Shown here: positions 35,677 to 46,795 of the stretch, piece by piece
Layout of the letters: every line of letters begins with the position of its first letter
Numbering within the stretch: position 1 is the first letter of the stretch
From: Phaeosaccion multiseriatum
Taxonomy: Eukaryota > Ochrophyta, other classes
Length of the DNA: 64,000 nt
Direction of reading: 5' to 3'
Assembly: GCA_965112735.1 (NCBI GenBank)
Contig: OZ218959.1
Location: 1,550,001-1,614,000 of the forward strand
Translations under genes and position numbers: made by a program
Notes under the pieces: generated by a model
What the model was told of the DNA's origin: nothing
The model's input: the letters and a program-made list of their open reading frames with translations, nothing else
Database searches by the model: none

Positions 35677-36804
35677 AGAGAGAGAGAGAGAGAGAGTGGG
35701 GGGTGGGGGGCGGGCGTTGTAGAAGCTAGAGAGCGGGCCATGCATCTCCCCTCACATTGGCAGTGACTGAGTGACGGGCTGTGATTGAGAGAGAAATCGG
35801 CTCCAGGCGAGGCTTCTCGGGCCCCCCGAAAAGCAGAAGCCTGAGGCGGCCTGCGGCCGAAAGCAAGAAGCCCGGGGCTGGCCTGCGGCCAGAAGCCTGC
35901 AGGAAAGTAGCGAGAAGCCCAGCCAAGTCTCCCATTTTTTTTCCGCGCTTGCTTCGCGCGGAAAGTGATACACGTGGTCGAAATAATGATACAGCCACTC
36001 TTCATTTCATCGGCTCCAGACTGGCCTAGAAGCCAACGCCTAGAGACGAAAATCGGCCGGCCTAGCTAGCTAGGCGGGCCGCAGGCCCCCGCCCGGCCTA
36101 GGCCTTTTTTTGGCGCAGCCCCCCCGGCCTAGCAAGGCCTCCAAACTTTACAACCTTGCACCCATCTCATAGATTATTGGCTCACTTTCCGACTTGCTAG
36201 CGATAGCAGGGTTGGCTACACTCGTCCCGCTTGGTTCTGAGGCGACCCCGGTTCCTGGTTCTGGCCGGCGCCAGCCCGCCAGGCAGGCAGGTTCCAGGTT
36301 CTGGGGGAAAGCCATGTAATAAGGCAATGATGAGGGCCAAGGTTGGTTCCTGGCTGGTTCTGGTCGGCTCCACCCACCTGCTTCTGGGCTGGCCTGTCTC
36401 AGAACCATGTTAGGGGCCGACTAGCCTAGCTACACGACACAGTGATGTTGTGTCACAACCGCGAGCAGCCATGCAGACACGGTAGGCTGGCCGCATTCGA
36501 CGACGAACTGAGCAGACAAGTACTTGACCTTGCTTTAGCTGAGCAGCTTGCCGAGCTGCCGAGACGCGGGAGAGCTCGGCGCAGGTCATTAGGAGCTTAT
36601 CTGCTGTCGGCTCCAGACTGGCCTAGAAGCCTATGCTCTAGGCCGGCCATTTTTTCTCCCTAGGCCGGCGGTTCTAGGCCTAGGCCTCGACCTATCTGAT
36701 TAGTAATTACGGCCGGCGCAGCCGGCCTGAGTACTGATTATGCGCCAGCCGGGGGCTGATTACTGATTACGGCCGGCGCACACCGTAATCTTGTCCAGGG
36801 TCGA
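35677..36804. other. Repeat-rich spacer with GC-rich inverted and direct repeats
   Basis: No gene is supported. CGGCTCCAGACTGGCCTAGA occurs at 36011 and again at 36608, flanking about 600 bp. Palindromic GGCCGGCCTAGCTAGCTAGGC-type sequence lies near 36053-36080. GATTACGGCCGGCGCA-like words repeat at about 36700-36785. CTGCGGCC/GAAGCC words recur at 35840-35925. The style suggests nested, decayed non-autonomous elements. Confidence 0.5.
36235..36405. mobile_element. Dispersed element R2, long copy
   Basis: Bounded by TTCTGAGGCGACC on the left and GGCCTGTCTCAGAA on the right; TTCTGAG and CTCAGAA are inverted. A shorter copy with the same ends lies at 41854-41933. The interior repeats the words CCTGGTTCTGG and GCCGGCGCCAGCC. 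Confidence 0.55.
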
Positions 36805-37271
36805 AGGGAGGGAGGGAGGGAGGGAGGGAGGGAGGGAGGGAGGGAGGGAGGGAGGGAGGGAGGGAGGGAGGGAGGGAGGGAGGGAGGGAGGGAGGGAGGG
36901 AGGGAGGGAGGGAGGGAGGGAGGGAGGGAGGGAGGGAGGGAGGGAGGGAGGGAGGGAGGGAGGGAGGGAGGGAGGGAGGGAGGGAGGGAGGGAGGGAGGG
37001 AGGGAGGGAGGGAGGGAGGGAGGGAGGGAGGGAGGGAGGGAGGGAGGGAGGGAGGGAGGGAGGGAGGGAGGGAGGGAGGGAGGGAGGGAGGGAGGGAGGG
37101 AGGGAGGAGGAGGGAGGGAGGGAGGGAGGGAGGGAGGGAGGGAGGGAGGGAGGGAGGGAGGGAGGGAGGGAGGGAGGGAGGGAGGGAGGGAGGGAGAGAG
37201 GGAGGGAGGGAGGGAGGGAGGGAGGGAGGCAGGCAGGGAGGGAGGGAGGGAGGGAGGGAGGGAGGGAGGGG
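36805..37271 (+). repeat. GGGA array 1
   Basis: About 115 tandem GGGA units with very few interruptions (a GGAGGA slip at about 37105, a GAGAGA at 37195, and GGCA units at 37230). Purine-only on this strand. Confidence 0.97.
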
Positions 37272-37442
37272 TTGTAAAGAGTCACGTTGCTCTCCACCTA
37301 GGATAGGAGCAGCAGCATGGATAAGGTAATAGCAACCCCAAAGTCAGCCTGGCAGCCAGCCTTGCCTCTATAAGCTTTATCCGTGAGCCATCCTAAACGA
37401 CCAACCTGCTGGGAGGTGAGTGAGAAACGGGCCACGCACCGT

Positions 37443-37477
37443 TTCTCACCTTATTTGCCTGGGCCTGGGCCATTGAC
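37443..37477 (+). repeat. 35-bp direct repeat, left copy
   Basis: Begins TTCTCACC and ends GGGCCATTGAC; matches 38373-38407 with two differences. The pair brackets GGGA array 2. Confidence 0.9.
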
Positions 37478-37534
37478 ATAATACTGACTTTCAACATCCC
37501 AACATCCCCGTCAGCCATCCCTGCACTTCTAACA

Positions 37535-38327
37535 GGAGGGAGGGAGGGAGGGAGTGAGGGAGGGAGGGAGGGACAGAGGGAGCGAGGGAGGGAGGGAGGG
37601 AGGGAGGGAGGGAGGGAGGGAGGGAGGGAGGGAGGGAGGGAGGGAGGGAGGGAGGGAGGGAGGGAGGGAGGGAGGGAGGGAGGGAGGGAGGGAGGGACAG
37701 AGGGGTAGAGGGATAGAAGGAGGGAGGGAGGGAGGGAGGGAGGGACAGAGGGAGGGAGGGAGGGAGGGAGGGAGGGTGGGAGAGAGGGAGGGACAGAGCG
37801 AGGGGTAGAGGGATAGAAGGAGGGAGGGAGGGTGGGAGAGAGGGAGGGAGGGAGGGAGGGAGGGAGGGAGGGAGGGAGGGAGGGAGGGAGGGAGGGAGGG
37901 AGGGAGGGAGGGAGGGAGGGAGGGAGGGAGGGAGGGAGGGAGGGAGGGAGGGAGGGAGGGAGGGAGCGAGGGAGGGAGGGAGGGAGGGAGGGAGGGAGCG
38001 AGGGAGGGAGGGAGCGAGGGAGGGAGGGAGGGACAGTGGGATAGACGGATACGAGGAGGTGGGGAGGGCGGAGGGATAGCGGGATAGAGGGAGGGGGGGA
38101 GGGAGGGAGGGAGGGAGGGTGGGAGAGAGGGAGGGACAGAGGGGTAGAGGGATAGAAGGAGGGAGGGAGGGAGGGAGGGACAGAGGGAGGGAGGGAGGGA
38201 GGGAGGGAGGAGGGAGGGTGGGAGAGAGGGAGGGACAGAGCGAGGGGTAGAGGGATAGAAGGAGGGAGGGAGGGTGGGAGAGAGGGAGGGACAGAGGGGT
38301 AGAGGGATAGAAGGAGGGAGGGAGGGA
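37535..38327 (+). repeat. GGGA array 2 with higher-order structure
   Basis: GGGA units are interrupted by a recurring phrase (GGGACAGAG..GGGTAGAGGGATAGAAGG) at about 37692, 37790, 38130, 38230 and 38290. The phrase and its spacing show segmental duplication inside the array. Confidence 0.95.
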
Positions 38328-38372
38328 TGTAGAACGACATGCGCTGTCGCCTGCACTCAAACACACCACTCG

Positions 38373-38407
38373 TTCTCACCGTATCTGCCTGGGCCTGGGC
38401 CATTGAC
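38373..38407 (+). repeat. 35-bp direct repeat, right copy
   Basis: Partner of 37443-37477; only 170 bp before the start of the glutamine-rich gene. Confidence 0.9.
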
Positions 38408-38576
38408 TTACGAGGGAGGGGCGGTTTTCCCCCTAATTTTTTTTGAATCGTAACTCGAACCGCAACTCGTACGTTGGCCGGGACCAGATTGTGTGTTTGT
38501 GTTTTTTCTGTTTTTTTTTTTCGCTTCAGTGGCATTTACATCAGCAGCGATAAAGAGAACCAACAAGGAGGAAGAC

Positions 38577-40248
38577 ATGAGTAGCAGCAACAGTAGTATA
38601 GGTGATAGCAGCAGCAGTGGGACCACGGACCGCGCGGGCAGCGGCAGCAGCGTTGGAAGCAATAGCCCCGTGATCAGTCGCAGTAGTAGCGGAAATAGCA
38701 GCGGGTGCAGCAGCAGCAGCAGTGGCTGCAGTAGTGGGGAGGAAGAAGAGGAGAAGGAGGAGCGGGAAGAAGAGCAGGAGGGGAAGCAAGTCAAGGAGGA
38801 GCAAGACTTGAAGGAGGCGGAAAAGCAGCAACAGCAGGGGCAGCAGGCGCAGGACGATGGCAGGAAGGAGGGGGGCACGTCAGCGCGGGAGCAGATGGGC
38901 CCTGGGTTGGGCGGGGAGGCAGGAGGAGGGTCCGCCCAAGCCGCAGCCGCCGCAGCACCAAAACCATCACCACCACCAGCAGTAGTGTCAGATGCAGATG
39001 CCGCAACCACCGCCGCCGCAGTAGCTGCGCCATCAGCAGCAACCCCAAGTCAGCAGCAGCAGCAGTATACCTCGCTGCGGAAGGGCAAGTGGACGGCTGA
39101 GGAGGAGGAGTACACCGCGCTCATCATCCAGCACTTTAATATGGGCCTCCTCCGCCTGCCGGAGGGCACCACGCTGAGGGCCTTCCTGGCCGAGAAGCTC
39201 GGCTGCGACCCCATGCGGGTCACAAAAAAGTTTCGACGCAGTCAGTGCCTCGGCAAGCGCATCTACCACAATGTCCAGCGCTCCGAGCAGGAGCTGACTG
39301 CGGAGGAGCGCGCCGCGCAGGCCCAGCTTGAGGCCTCCGAGCGACGCTTCAAGGACCGCGTGTCCTCGCGCCGGTCCTCCTCCGTCGACGGCGGCGGCGG
39401 CAGCTCCTCCAGCGCCTCCGCCGCCTCCTCCTCCTCCTCCTCCTCCCTCTCCTCGTCGTCGGTCTACGCGATGGGAGGAAGGGGCGGCCACCATGGCCAC
39501 CCGCAGCACGACCAGCAGAGCAACCAGCAGCAAATACAGCAGATTCAGCAGCACCTGTACCAGCAGCAGCAGGAGCGCCAGCGCCAGCACCAACAGCAGC
39601 AGCAGCAGCAGCAGCAGCTCCTCCTGCTCCTCCAACAGCAGCAGCTGCAGCAGCAGCTGGCCCGGCACCTATCCCACCAGCCCCACTACGCGCACATGAT
39701 GGCGTACGGGCAACAGCTTTCGCCCGGGGGCCCGGCCGCGGGCAGCTTCGGCTTCAACCCGGCCTCCCCCTTCCCCTCCCACTTGCCCTACTCGGCGGCG
39801 GCGCCCCCCCACATGTCGCAAACGCCCCTACCGCCGCCCTCAGCGCCGCCACCGGCCGCGGCAGCTTCGCAGCAGCAGCAGCAGCAGCAGCAGCAAGTGG
39901 GGCAGCAGCAGCAGCAGCAGGTGGGGCAGCAGCAGCAGGTGGGGCAGCAGCAGCAGGTGGGGCAGCAGCAGCAGCAGCAGCAGCAGCAGCCGCACCACCA
40001 TCACCACCACCAACAGCACCTTGCGCCCCTTGCTCCGGCCCGAACAGCCTTGCCCCCCGGCTCTGCGTCGGCTGCCACCGTGGCCGCGGCGTACGCCGGC
40101 TCGCCGCAGTTCTACCAGCTGTACCATCAGCAGCAAGGACGACAACAACAGCAGGTTCAGCAGCAGCAGCAGCAGCAGCACCGACACGGGCACCAGAGCC
40201 ACCACCCGTCACAGCTGCACCAACCCCACCACCCCAGTCACACTCATT

Positions 40249-40282
<34 letters not shown>

Positions 40283-40540
40283 GCCCCACTATCCCCTCAA
40301 TGCCCTGGGGGAGGGGGCGCAAGCGATTTACCAGCAAAAGCTGCACCTACTGCAGAAGCAAACCGAGCGAGAGCACCAAGAGCGGCTGCTGCAGCAGCAA
40401 GAGCAAAAGCTGGAGGCGCAAAAGGAGCAGCAGCACCAGCAGCAGCAGCAACACCAACACCAAGAGGACGCGCAGGAGCACAAGCGCAGGATCCCGAGGG
40501 TGCTGGCTCAACTACCCCCCCCGGCACAGCCACAAAAGCA

Positions 40541-40571
<31 letters not shown>

Positions 40572-41497
40572 GAGGTGGGCGCCGCGGCTGGCGCAGTACC
40601 GCAGGACGACGACGGCTGCTTGTTCAAGGGCTTCATCGACAAGCTCCGCCGCTCGGCGCCAGAAAGTCCGGGTGCCGCCCATGCAGCGGCCGGTAGCAGC
40701 GCTGACGGCAGCAGCAGCACTAGTGGCAGCAGCAGCAGCAGCAGCAGCAGCGGCGGCGGCGGCGGCGGCATCGCCGGCAGCAGCAGCGGCAGCAGCCTCG
40801 GCAGCAGCGTGGGCACGGCGGGGACGGTCGAGAACGACGGCAGCAGGACTGGCAGGGTCCGTAGCGGCTGTGGAGGCAGCGCGGGCACGGGCGGCTCGGA
40901 GGGAGACAGCGAGGGAGGGGGCAGCAATGAAGACTACTCCGAGGAGGACAGCTTGATGGGCGACAGCTTCCCTGCTGGCACGCACCCCTCTGCGGGCTTG
41001 CGTAAGGCGAATAGGCAGCGAGGCGCCTCGAATGCCGCATATCGCTCCGCGTCCACCGACGGGGAAACGTCCAGCCAAGCGTCCTTCTCGTGTGCGCTGG
41101 AAACGTCCAGCCAAGCATCCTTCTCGTGTTGGGGCGACCCGGCGAGCGGGAGCAACCCTGACGAGTCGCGAAGGCGCGGCAACAGCAACAGCAGCAGCAG
41201 CGGGGGTGGTAGCAGCAGCGGTGGCAGCACCAATGGTAGCACCAGCGGTAGTGGCGGCAGGAGTAGCCGCAGCAGCAGCGGGGGCTGTACCAGCAGCGGT
41301 GGTAGCACCAATGGTAGCACCAGCGGTAATAGCAGCGGCAGTGGTGGCAGGAACAGCCGCAGCAGGCGAGAGGGGGGCAAGAAGAGGAAGCTGTCCGAGG
41401 CAGGAAGCGGCGCAGACACAGACGTTCCCATCAACAAGAAGCAGCAGCAGCACTACAACGACCACAACACCACCATCAATACCACTACCACCACCAC

Positions 41498-41528
<31 letters not shown>

Positions 41529-41747
41529 GACGACGACGGCAACACCACCACCACCACCGCCCCCACCACATCAGAGTCCGACAGCTCCCAGTCCTCCCCT
41601 CGGAATGCCGGTGGGGTGCTGGAGCAGGCGGCTGCCCGGAAAGAAAGAGAGCACGCGGGCGGTGGCGGCGGGGAACTCGCGCGGGACGACATTGGCGCCA
41701 TGGAGAGCCCCGCTGCGGCGAGTTGCTTTGCGACGGGAGTGGCGTGA
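38577..41747 (+). CDS. Glutamine-rich protein with a conserved stramenopile SANT-like domain
   Basis: Single-exon frame of about 1056 residues. The start chosen is the ATG in GAAGACATGAGTAGC; an in-frame ATG at 38493 would add a hydrophobic stretch that looks like an intron 3' end (long T tract, then CAG at 38529). Residues about 165-260 are the only ordinary sequence: KGKWTAEEEEYTALII, LPEGTTLRAFLAEKLGCDPMRVTKKF and CLGKRIYHN. I recall this segment from uncharacterised diatom and oomycete proteins. Its opening KGKWTxEEExY resembles a Myb/SANT helix, which suggests DNA or chromatin binding. The rest is poly-Gln, His, Ser, Gly, Asn and Thr, as in transcriptional co-regulators. A duplicated ETSSQASFSC phrase occurs near residue 840. 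Confidence 0.8.
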
Positions 41748-41853
41748 CTGAGGTGCGCTCGCTTTCCGGCTGTCATGTAATTACGTAATTACACATGTTA
41801 TTGCTTTTTTTATAAATTAAATAGAGTCATGAGAAACAAAGGAAGAAGGAGGT

Positions 41854-41933
41854 TTCTGAGGCGACCCTGCTTCCTGCTTCTGGCCGGTGCCAGCCGGCCT
41901 GCTTCCTGCTTCTGGGCTGGCCTGTCTCAGAAG
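41854..41933. mobile_element. Dispersed element R2, short copy
   Basis: Same TTCTGAGGCGACC left end and CTGGGCTGGCCTGTCTCAGAA-type right end as the copy at 36235. It lies about 107 bp after the glutamine-rich gene's stop, in its probable 3' region. Confidence 0.55.
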
Positions 41934-42127
41934 CATGTCAGGGACCGAAAGGGTTCTTGTCGTAAAGGAGAACCCTTGGAGGAGGAAGAACCACTTGGAG
42001 GAAGGGACGGAAGAAGGAGAGATTTCCTCCTCAATTGAATTGACTATGTCAATTAATTGACTTGACATACAAGGGCCGGGCGCTTCCTTTCTTCTCTTCT
42101 TCCTCTTTCCTTCCTTTCTTTTGTGTG

Positions 42128-42849
42128 ATGCGCCGCTGCCTGCTCGCCTTGATCTGCTGCGGCTGCAGTGCTCGTACCTCGGGCTTCCATCTCGCAGCGA
42201 GCCCCCCGAGCAGCCGCGGAGTTAGCCTGAAAACAGGCCTTCACGCATCCTCTGCCCTTGCTCCAAGCAGTGCTGCAGAGCGACCTGTGACTTGGTGCAG
42301 CTCTGGCGAAGACCTTGTCCAGGTGGACAAGGATGTTTGGGTCATAGAAAGGTCAGGGGCGTGTCCTCAATTGCTCCGGCCCTTGTACCTCTCCTGACTC
42401 GACTTTGCCACCCTTTGCCTCTATAGGCCCTTCATGTGGAACGGAATTAACGTGGGCGGGAGGAGTACCGTGATTCGCCTTCCTGACAAGGATGGATCCC
42501 TGTGGATCCACTCTCCTCTGCAGCTGGATGCTCAGCTTCGTGATGCTCTGGCTGAGCTGGGGCCAGTCCGGATGATCGTGTCCCCAAACTATGAACACGT
42601 CAAGTGAGTTCCTGGCAAGTGCTACAGCAGCCAAGCAAGTAAGGGGTGGAGCGGGTGGGCAGGTGGGTGCCCGTGGGTGTCACCCTCTTCCGGAGGTGGA
42701 GCACCAACACGTCCCGTGCAATTCTTTGACCTATTGTAAAGTAGGCGGCCACTTTGCGCCATGGTACTGTATACTCACCGCTGACGTCGCTTCAACCCAG
42801 CCCGCCCATCTCGTGAAACTGCACTGCGTGACGGATGGAAGAACTCACA

Positions 42850-42934
<85 letters not shown>

Positions 42935-43734
42935 ACAGGTACGCCCAAGACTGGATCGATGCCTTCCCGGACGCAAAGTCGTATGGATGCCCAGGAATGG
43001 TCGAGAAGGAGAAGGACATTGCGTTCGATGGGACCGTGGGGGAGGGGCAGGCCGTGCCGGAGGGGTGGCCAGAGGCCATTTCCGTTTGCCACGTGGACTG
43101 CGAAAGAGTGCCAATCTTGAATACGCCCTTCTTCAGCGAGGTCATCTTCTTTCACCGTCCTACTTCGAGCCTCATCACATCAGGTACACAGACAGAGAAA
43201 GAGAGAGATGCAAGGTTGGAACAGATAGATAGAGAGAGAGAGAGAAGTCGGAGGAGAGAGAAGAGAGAGAGACCCTCCGCTTGCTCTCGGGACACAAGAT
43301 TTTCGCTCGGGCGTATTGACTTTACCCTCCTCTCTCCTCCTCCTCCTGCTGCTGCAGATTTCTACTGGAATTACCCGTCCAACAACCCTTTGATGACTCC
43401 GCAGGACCGCTTCTGGAAGTTTGCCATGGATAGAATCTACCTTCCCTTTTACCGCACATTTATGGTGAGAGCTTCGCCGGTGTCAGGTCACCGATGGAGA
43501 GAAAGCGAGGTTGCTAGAGAGAGGAGGGCATTCTCTTACGCACCCACCCACCCACACTCTGCCCCCGCGTCTTACGCCGCTCAGATCAAGGGAAAGTACG
43601 ACCTGGACAAGGTCATGAACACCGTCTCTGCATGGGGGCCTCAGAGGTTAATACCCTGCCATGGCGATGTTCTCACCGCGCAACCGATCAAGGCGCTGTT
43701 TAATCATGTGATTAAGGGCAGGCCCACGCAGTAG
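42128..43734 (+). CDS. DUF4336 protein with plastid-type bipartite leader
   Basis: Five exons (42128-42351, 42427-42603, 42939-43183, 43358-43464, 43585-43734), phases 2, 1, 1, 0 by my reading, give 300 residues. The N-terminus is a signal peptide (MRRCLLALICCGCS) followed by SARTSGFHLAAS; a Phe just after the predicted cleavage site is the known entry signal for complex red plastids. The body matches DUF4336: DVWVIERPFMWNGINVGGR, WIHSPLQL, VSPNYEH, PDAKSYGCPG, DFYWNYPSNN and LIPCHGDVL. The family is related to the metallo-beta-lactamase fold and keeps an HGD near the end, but the classical HxHxDH cluster is absent (NYEH and CHGD are the nearest). A plastid enzyme of unknown substrate. Confidence 0.9.
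42850..42933 (+). repeat. CT then CA dinucleotide array in DUF4336 intron 2
   Basis: A CT run passes directly into a CA run just before the acceptor at 42938 and replaces a normal polypyrimidine tract. Confidence 0.9.
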
Positions 43735-44130
43735 TAAAGTCAACAAGCAAAAGATGGTTTGGGGTGGGGGCTGTCAAGGTCAAGGAGACCACTCGGGCCA
43801 GGCCACAACAAATGGCGGGGAGAAGCCGAGAAGCACCAAACGTGTCAGGCCTTCCCGTCTACGGTGCCGCCACTGCCGTAGATACGAACTCTGTGCTTGG
43901 TGAGCTAGGGAAAGCAAAGATGCGCTTCATTCGCCGCAAGCTGACTTCGGGGGACTGTTGGGGCAGCAGAATTCGGCAGCAGCACTAGGTTCTTGGCAGC
44001 AAGCAAGCTCTTGTTCGATCGAGTACACGTTACGTTGACCACGTCACACTCCGTAATGACCGTACACGTACCAACTCTGTCAAAAATGTCTACGGTGCTT
44101 TTGTGACTGCGGCCCCAGCCCACTTGGGTG

Positions 44131-44140
44131 GGGTATAAAG
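44131..44140 (+). promoter_or_regulatory. TATA box of an unidentified transcript
   Basis: GGGTATAAAG, identical to the promoter word at 11688-11697. Downstream DNA contains an ATG at 44215 and a CT-rich leader, so transcription toward 44215 is likely. Confidence 0.45.
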
Positions 44141-44214
44141 GTTCGAGAGCCAAAGTGAATACCGGAAGAGCATGCATGTGCTCTCTCCCTCTCACACCCC
44201 ACGCCTCTCCACCA

Positions 44215-44328
44215 ATGGCTCTGAGCAGAGGTAAAGCCAAGGGGAGCGGCAGCCACGTTTGTCGCCCCCCTAAGCATCGACAACTTAGGAACCGCAGTCA
44301 GTTCTCAGCTTTAGTTCTCACGCGCTGA
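44215..44328 (+). CDS. Short basic ORF downstream of a TATA box
   Basis: Thirty-seven codons, MALSRGKAKGSG then a Lys/Arg/His-rich stretch. The ATG has a CACCA context, 75 bp after the TATA word. A GGTAAAG inside codons 6-7 could be a splice donor, so this may be only the first exon of a gene running into the 42-bp repeat array. I recognise no family. Confidence 0.25.
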   Translation: MALSRGKAKGSGSHVCRPPKHRQLRNRSQFSALVLTR

Positions 44329-44745
44329 AGGTGCTCGAGTACACGACTACCGCAGCAGCTGAGTCACGGTCGAGCAGCATGCGCGGTCTCTTTCTTGAAT
44401 CAATCAATCAATCAATCAATCAACCAACCGATCAACCAATCAAGGACCACAGCACGCACAAACAAGTCTCCACCCTACAAAGGTGTCTGGGAAAGGTCGA
44501 GAGTGGAGGTCTCTGCGAGCTGGTAAGACGTGCAGGGACTGCCCTCGCCCTCTGCTCTCTACCCGTCAAGCAGGTCAGATCGGATGCACTCTCCTCGCCG
44601 TCCCTTAAAAAAGGTAGACTGATGGACTTTCCTTCGCCCTGTGGGGTCTGTGCCTCCTCGAGCTGGCAAGACTGTTGGACATTCCTCGCCCTCTACACTG
44701 TGCCCCTCATCAGACGGATGGACTCTGCCCCTCTGCCCTCTGTGG

Positions 44746-45250
44746 CCTGTGCCTCCTCGAGCTGGTGAGACTGATGGACTCTCGCCCCTGTGCCTCCTCG
44801 AGCTGGTGAGACTGATGGACTCTCGCCCTCTGTGCCTCCTCGAGCTGGTGAGACTGATGGACTCTCGCCCTCTGCGCCTCCTCGAGTTGGTGAGACTGAT
44901 GGACTCTCGCCCTCTGTGCCTCCTCGAGCTGGTGAGACTGATGGACTCTCGCCCTCTGTGTCTCCTCGAGCTGGTGAGACTGATGGACTCTCGCCCTCTG
45001 TGTCTCCTCGAGCTGGTGAGACTGATGGACTCTCGCCCTCTGTGTCTCCTCGAGCTGGTGAGACTGATGGACTCTCGCCCTCTGTGCCTCCTCGAGCTGG
45101 TGAGACTGATGGACTCTCGCCCTCTGTGTCTCCTCGAGCTGGTGAGACTGATGGACTCTCGCCCTCTGTGTCTCCTCGAGCTGGTGAGACTGATGGACTC
45201 TCGCCCTCTGTGCCTCCTCGAGCTGGTGAGACTGATGGATTCTCGCCCTC
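44746..45250 (+). repeat. 42-bp minisatellite, 12 copies
   Basis: Each unit reads TGTGCCTCCTCGAGCTGG then TGAGACTGATGGACTCTCGCCCTC, with a C/T change in CCTCC versus TCTCC distributed among copies. A degenerate copy lies at about 44649. Because 42 is a multiple of 3 and the unit lacks stops in several frames, long frames appear on both strands (for example LMDSRPLCLLELVR on plus). Coding status is undecided. Confidence 0.95.
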
Positions 45251-45441
45251 TCTGCCCTGTGCCCCTCGAATCGGAAAGACTGGTGGACTCCCCGCTGTCC
45301 TCTGCCCCCTGCTCGCCCCATATCCCCCATGTGCCTGCTTGTTCCCTCGCTGCCCTCCCCCTTTAGGTGTCCGCTGCAGAGCAAGGAAGGTGCCATCTGC
45401 CATCAAATCATGTACCGTGTGCCGTTGGTTTCCCCCCTCAA

Positions 45442-46795
45442 TCACGTCAAGTGTTGAGAGGAGGAGTGGGCGTGGATGAGCTGCGAGCCTGCTCCCTCTC
45501 CAACTCTCCTCCGTAAGCGACCCGAAGGCACAAGCGGAGGGGGGGAATGGAACGCGTGCGTGTTGTGCTGCAGTGAGAGCGACCGGCTGCTGTGCTGCGG
45601 CAGGGTCGCTCCTCCCATCCGAATGGCGTCAGTCACGGCTCTCTCCAGCGCGGAGGTGTCTGTGGCTGCACCGGCACCACACCCCCCTCCTCCGGGACCT
45701 CCTCGACGGACGGCAGTACGACGCGACAAGTCTGATAAGGACCTTGCAAGAGTGTCCCCACCGCCCGTAGCTCGGAGCATACTTGTCGTCGTCGTCGTCG
45801 TTGTCGCCCCCCCCTTCTTGCCCACCACTGTGGCGCCAGTCTGCCCGAGCAGCAGCCGTTGGTTGCCCTTGGAGCCAGCTCCGGGGTTGACATTGTTGGC
45901 CCAGAGGATTTTCCGCATTTGGGCCGCCTCTCCCTCCAGCTGCCCGTGCCGGATCTTCCACTGGTTTAGCTCATTGTCCTTCATCATGCAGCGCTTCCTC
46001 AGCGCCACAATCTCCCCCTCCAAGGTGCACGTGTTGGCCAAGAAGCAAGACACCTCATTCTCACCGCTTCGGGCAATCCGCTGGGCCGCCGAAGCTTTGG
46101 ATCGCAAAGCGGCGTTTTCGGACTCCAAGGCCTTCACGACTCTTGTCTGCTCCGCCGCCAGGTGCTGCGCCTCCGACAGACTTGCTTGGACAGCCCCCTC
46201 GCTCTTCTCCCTCGCCTCACTTACGAACATCTAGGAGGTACAATACAGAACAAGAATGATAACGGCAGGGACAGGAAGGAGAAGGAACATTATATACAAG
46301 GAGTGAGAAAAAACACTCAAAGTACCAGTAGCCTGTGTCCTCTGAATCAGTGATGAACGAACATACCTCCCTCAGCCGGCTCTCTTTCTGCAGCTTGAGC
46401 GCGTCCAACGTGTCCGTTAGGCTCGTCTCCGTGCTCTTCAGACGGTCTCGAAGAAAGGCCACTTCCTCTCGAAGCTTCTTTTCCTCAACGTCCAGATCTG
46501 CAAAGGCTTTATTCGCTTCCCGTCGCTCATCCTTCAGCTCAACCAATAGAGTCTTGTTAAACCCCACCTGCTGCTTCAGTCGAGGCAACAGGTAGTCCAC
46601 GAGGGGCCTGCCGTCAAACCAACGACCGTCCCAGATCTTCGCCTTGTGCGCATTCTCAATCCCACTGCCTGCGAGCAGCTGCAGCAGGCCTGCCTCATCT
46701 TTGTCTACATCTCTGCTCTGGCCTGGAACCTTCAGTCGCTCTACAGTATTGTCCTCCAGGTACACAAGGAGGTCCAACACGGTCTCGCCCGACAT
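45442..46795 (-). CDS. Unknown coiled-coil protein
   Basis: Two exons on the minus strand, 46795-46367 and 46230-45442, phase 0, about 405 residues. The start is the ATG opening MSGETVLDLLVYLEDN; there is no in-frame ATG upstream in the frame. The first 90 residues are non-coiled and look like a small globular domain (KIWDGRWFDGRPLVDYLLPRL). Residues about 95-245 are Glu/Leu/Lys heptad-like coil (KKLREEVAFLRDRLKSTETSL; TLEGEIVALRKRCM). The C-terminus is Gly/Thr/Ser-rich with a SLSDLSRRTAVRRG basic patch. I recognise no family. It is head to head with the coiled-coil gene at 47007, so co-expression, perhaps in cilium assembly, is plausible. Confidence 0.75.

Noticed and set aside
36767-38535. 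Long Leu-Pro-Pro-Ser and Gly-Gly-Arg-Glu frames
   Set aside because: Translations of the GGGA arrays with no flanking gene structure.
44746-45250. CRISPR-like array
   Set aside because: Units are contiguous with no unique spacers, and the DNA is eukaryotic; it is a minisatellite.
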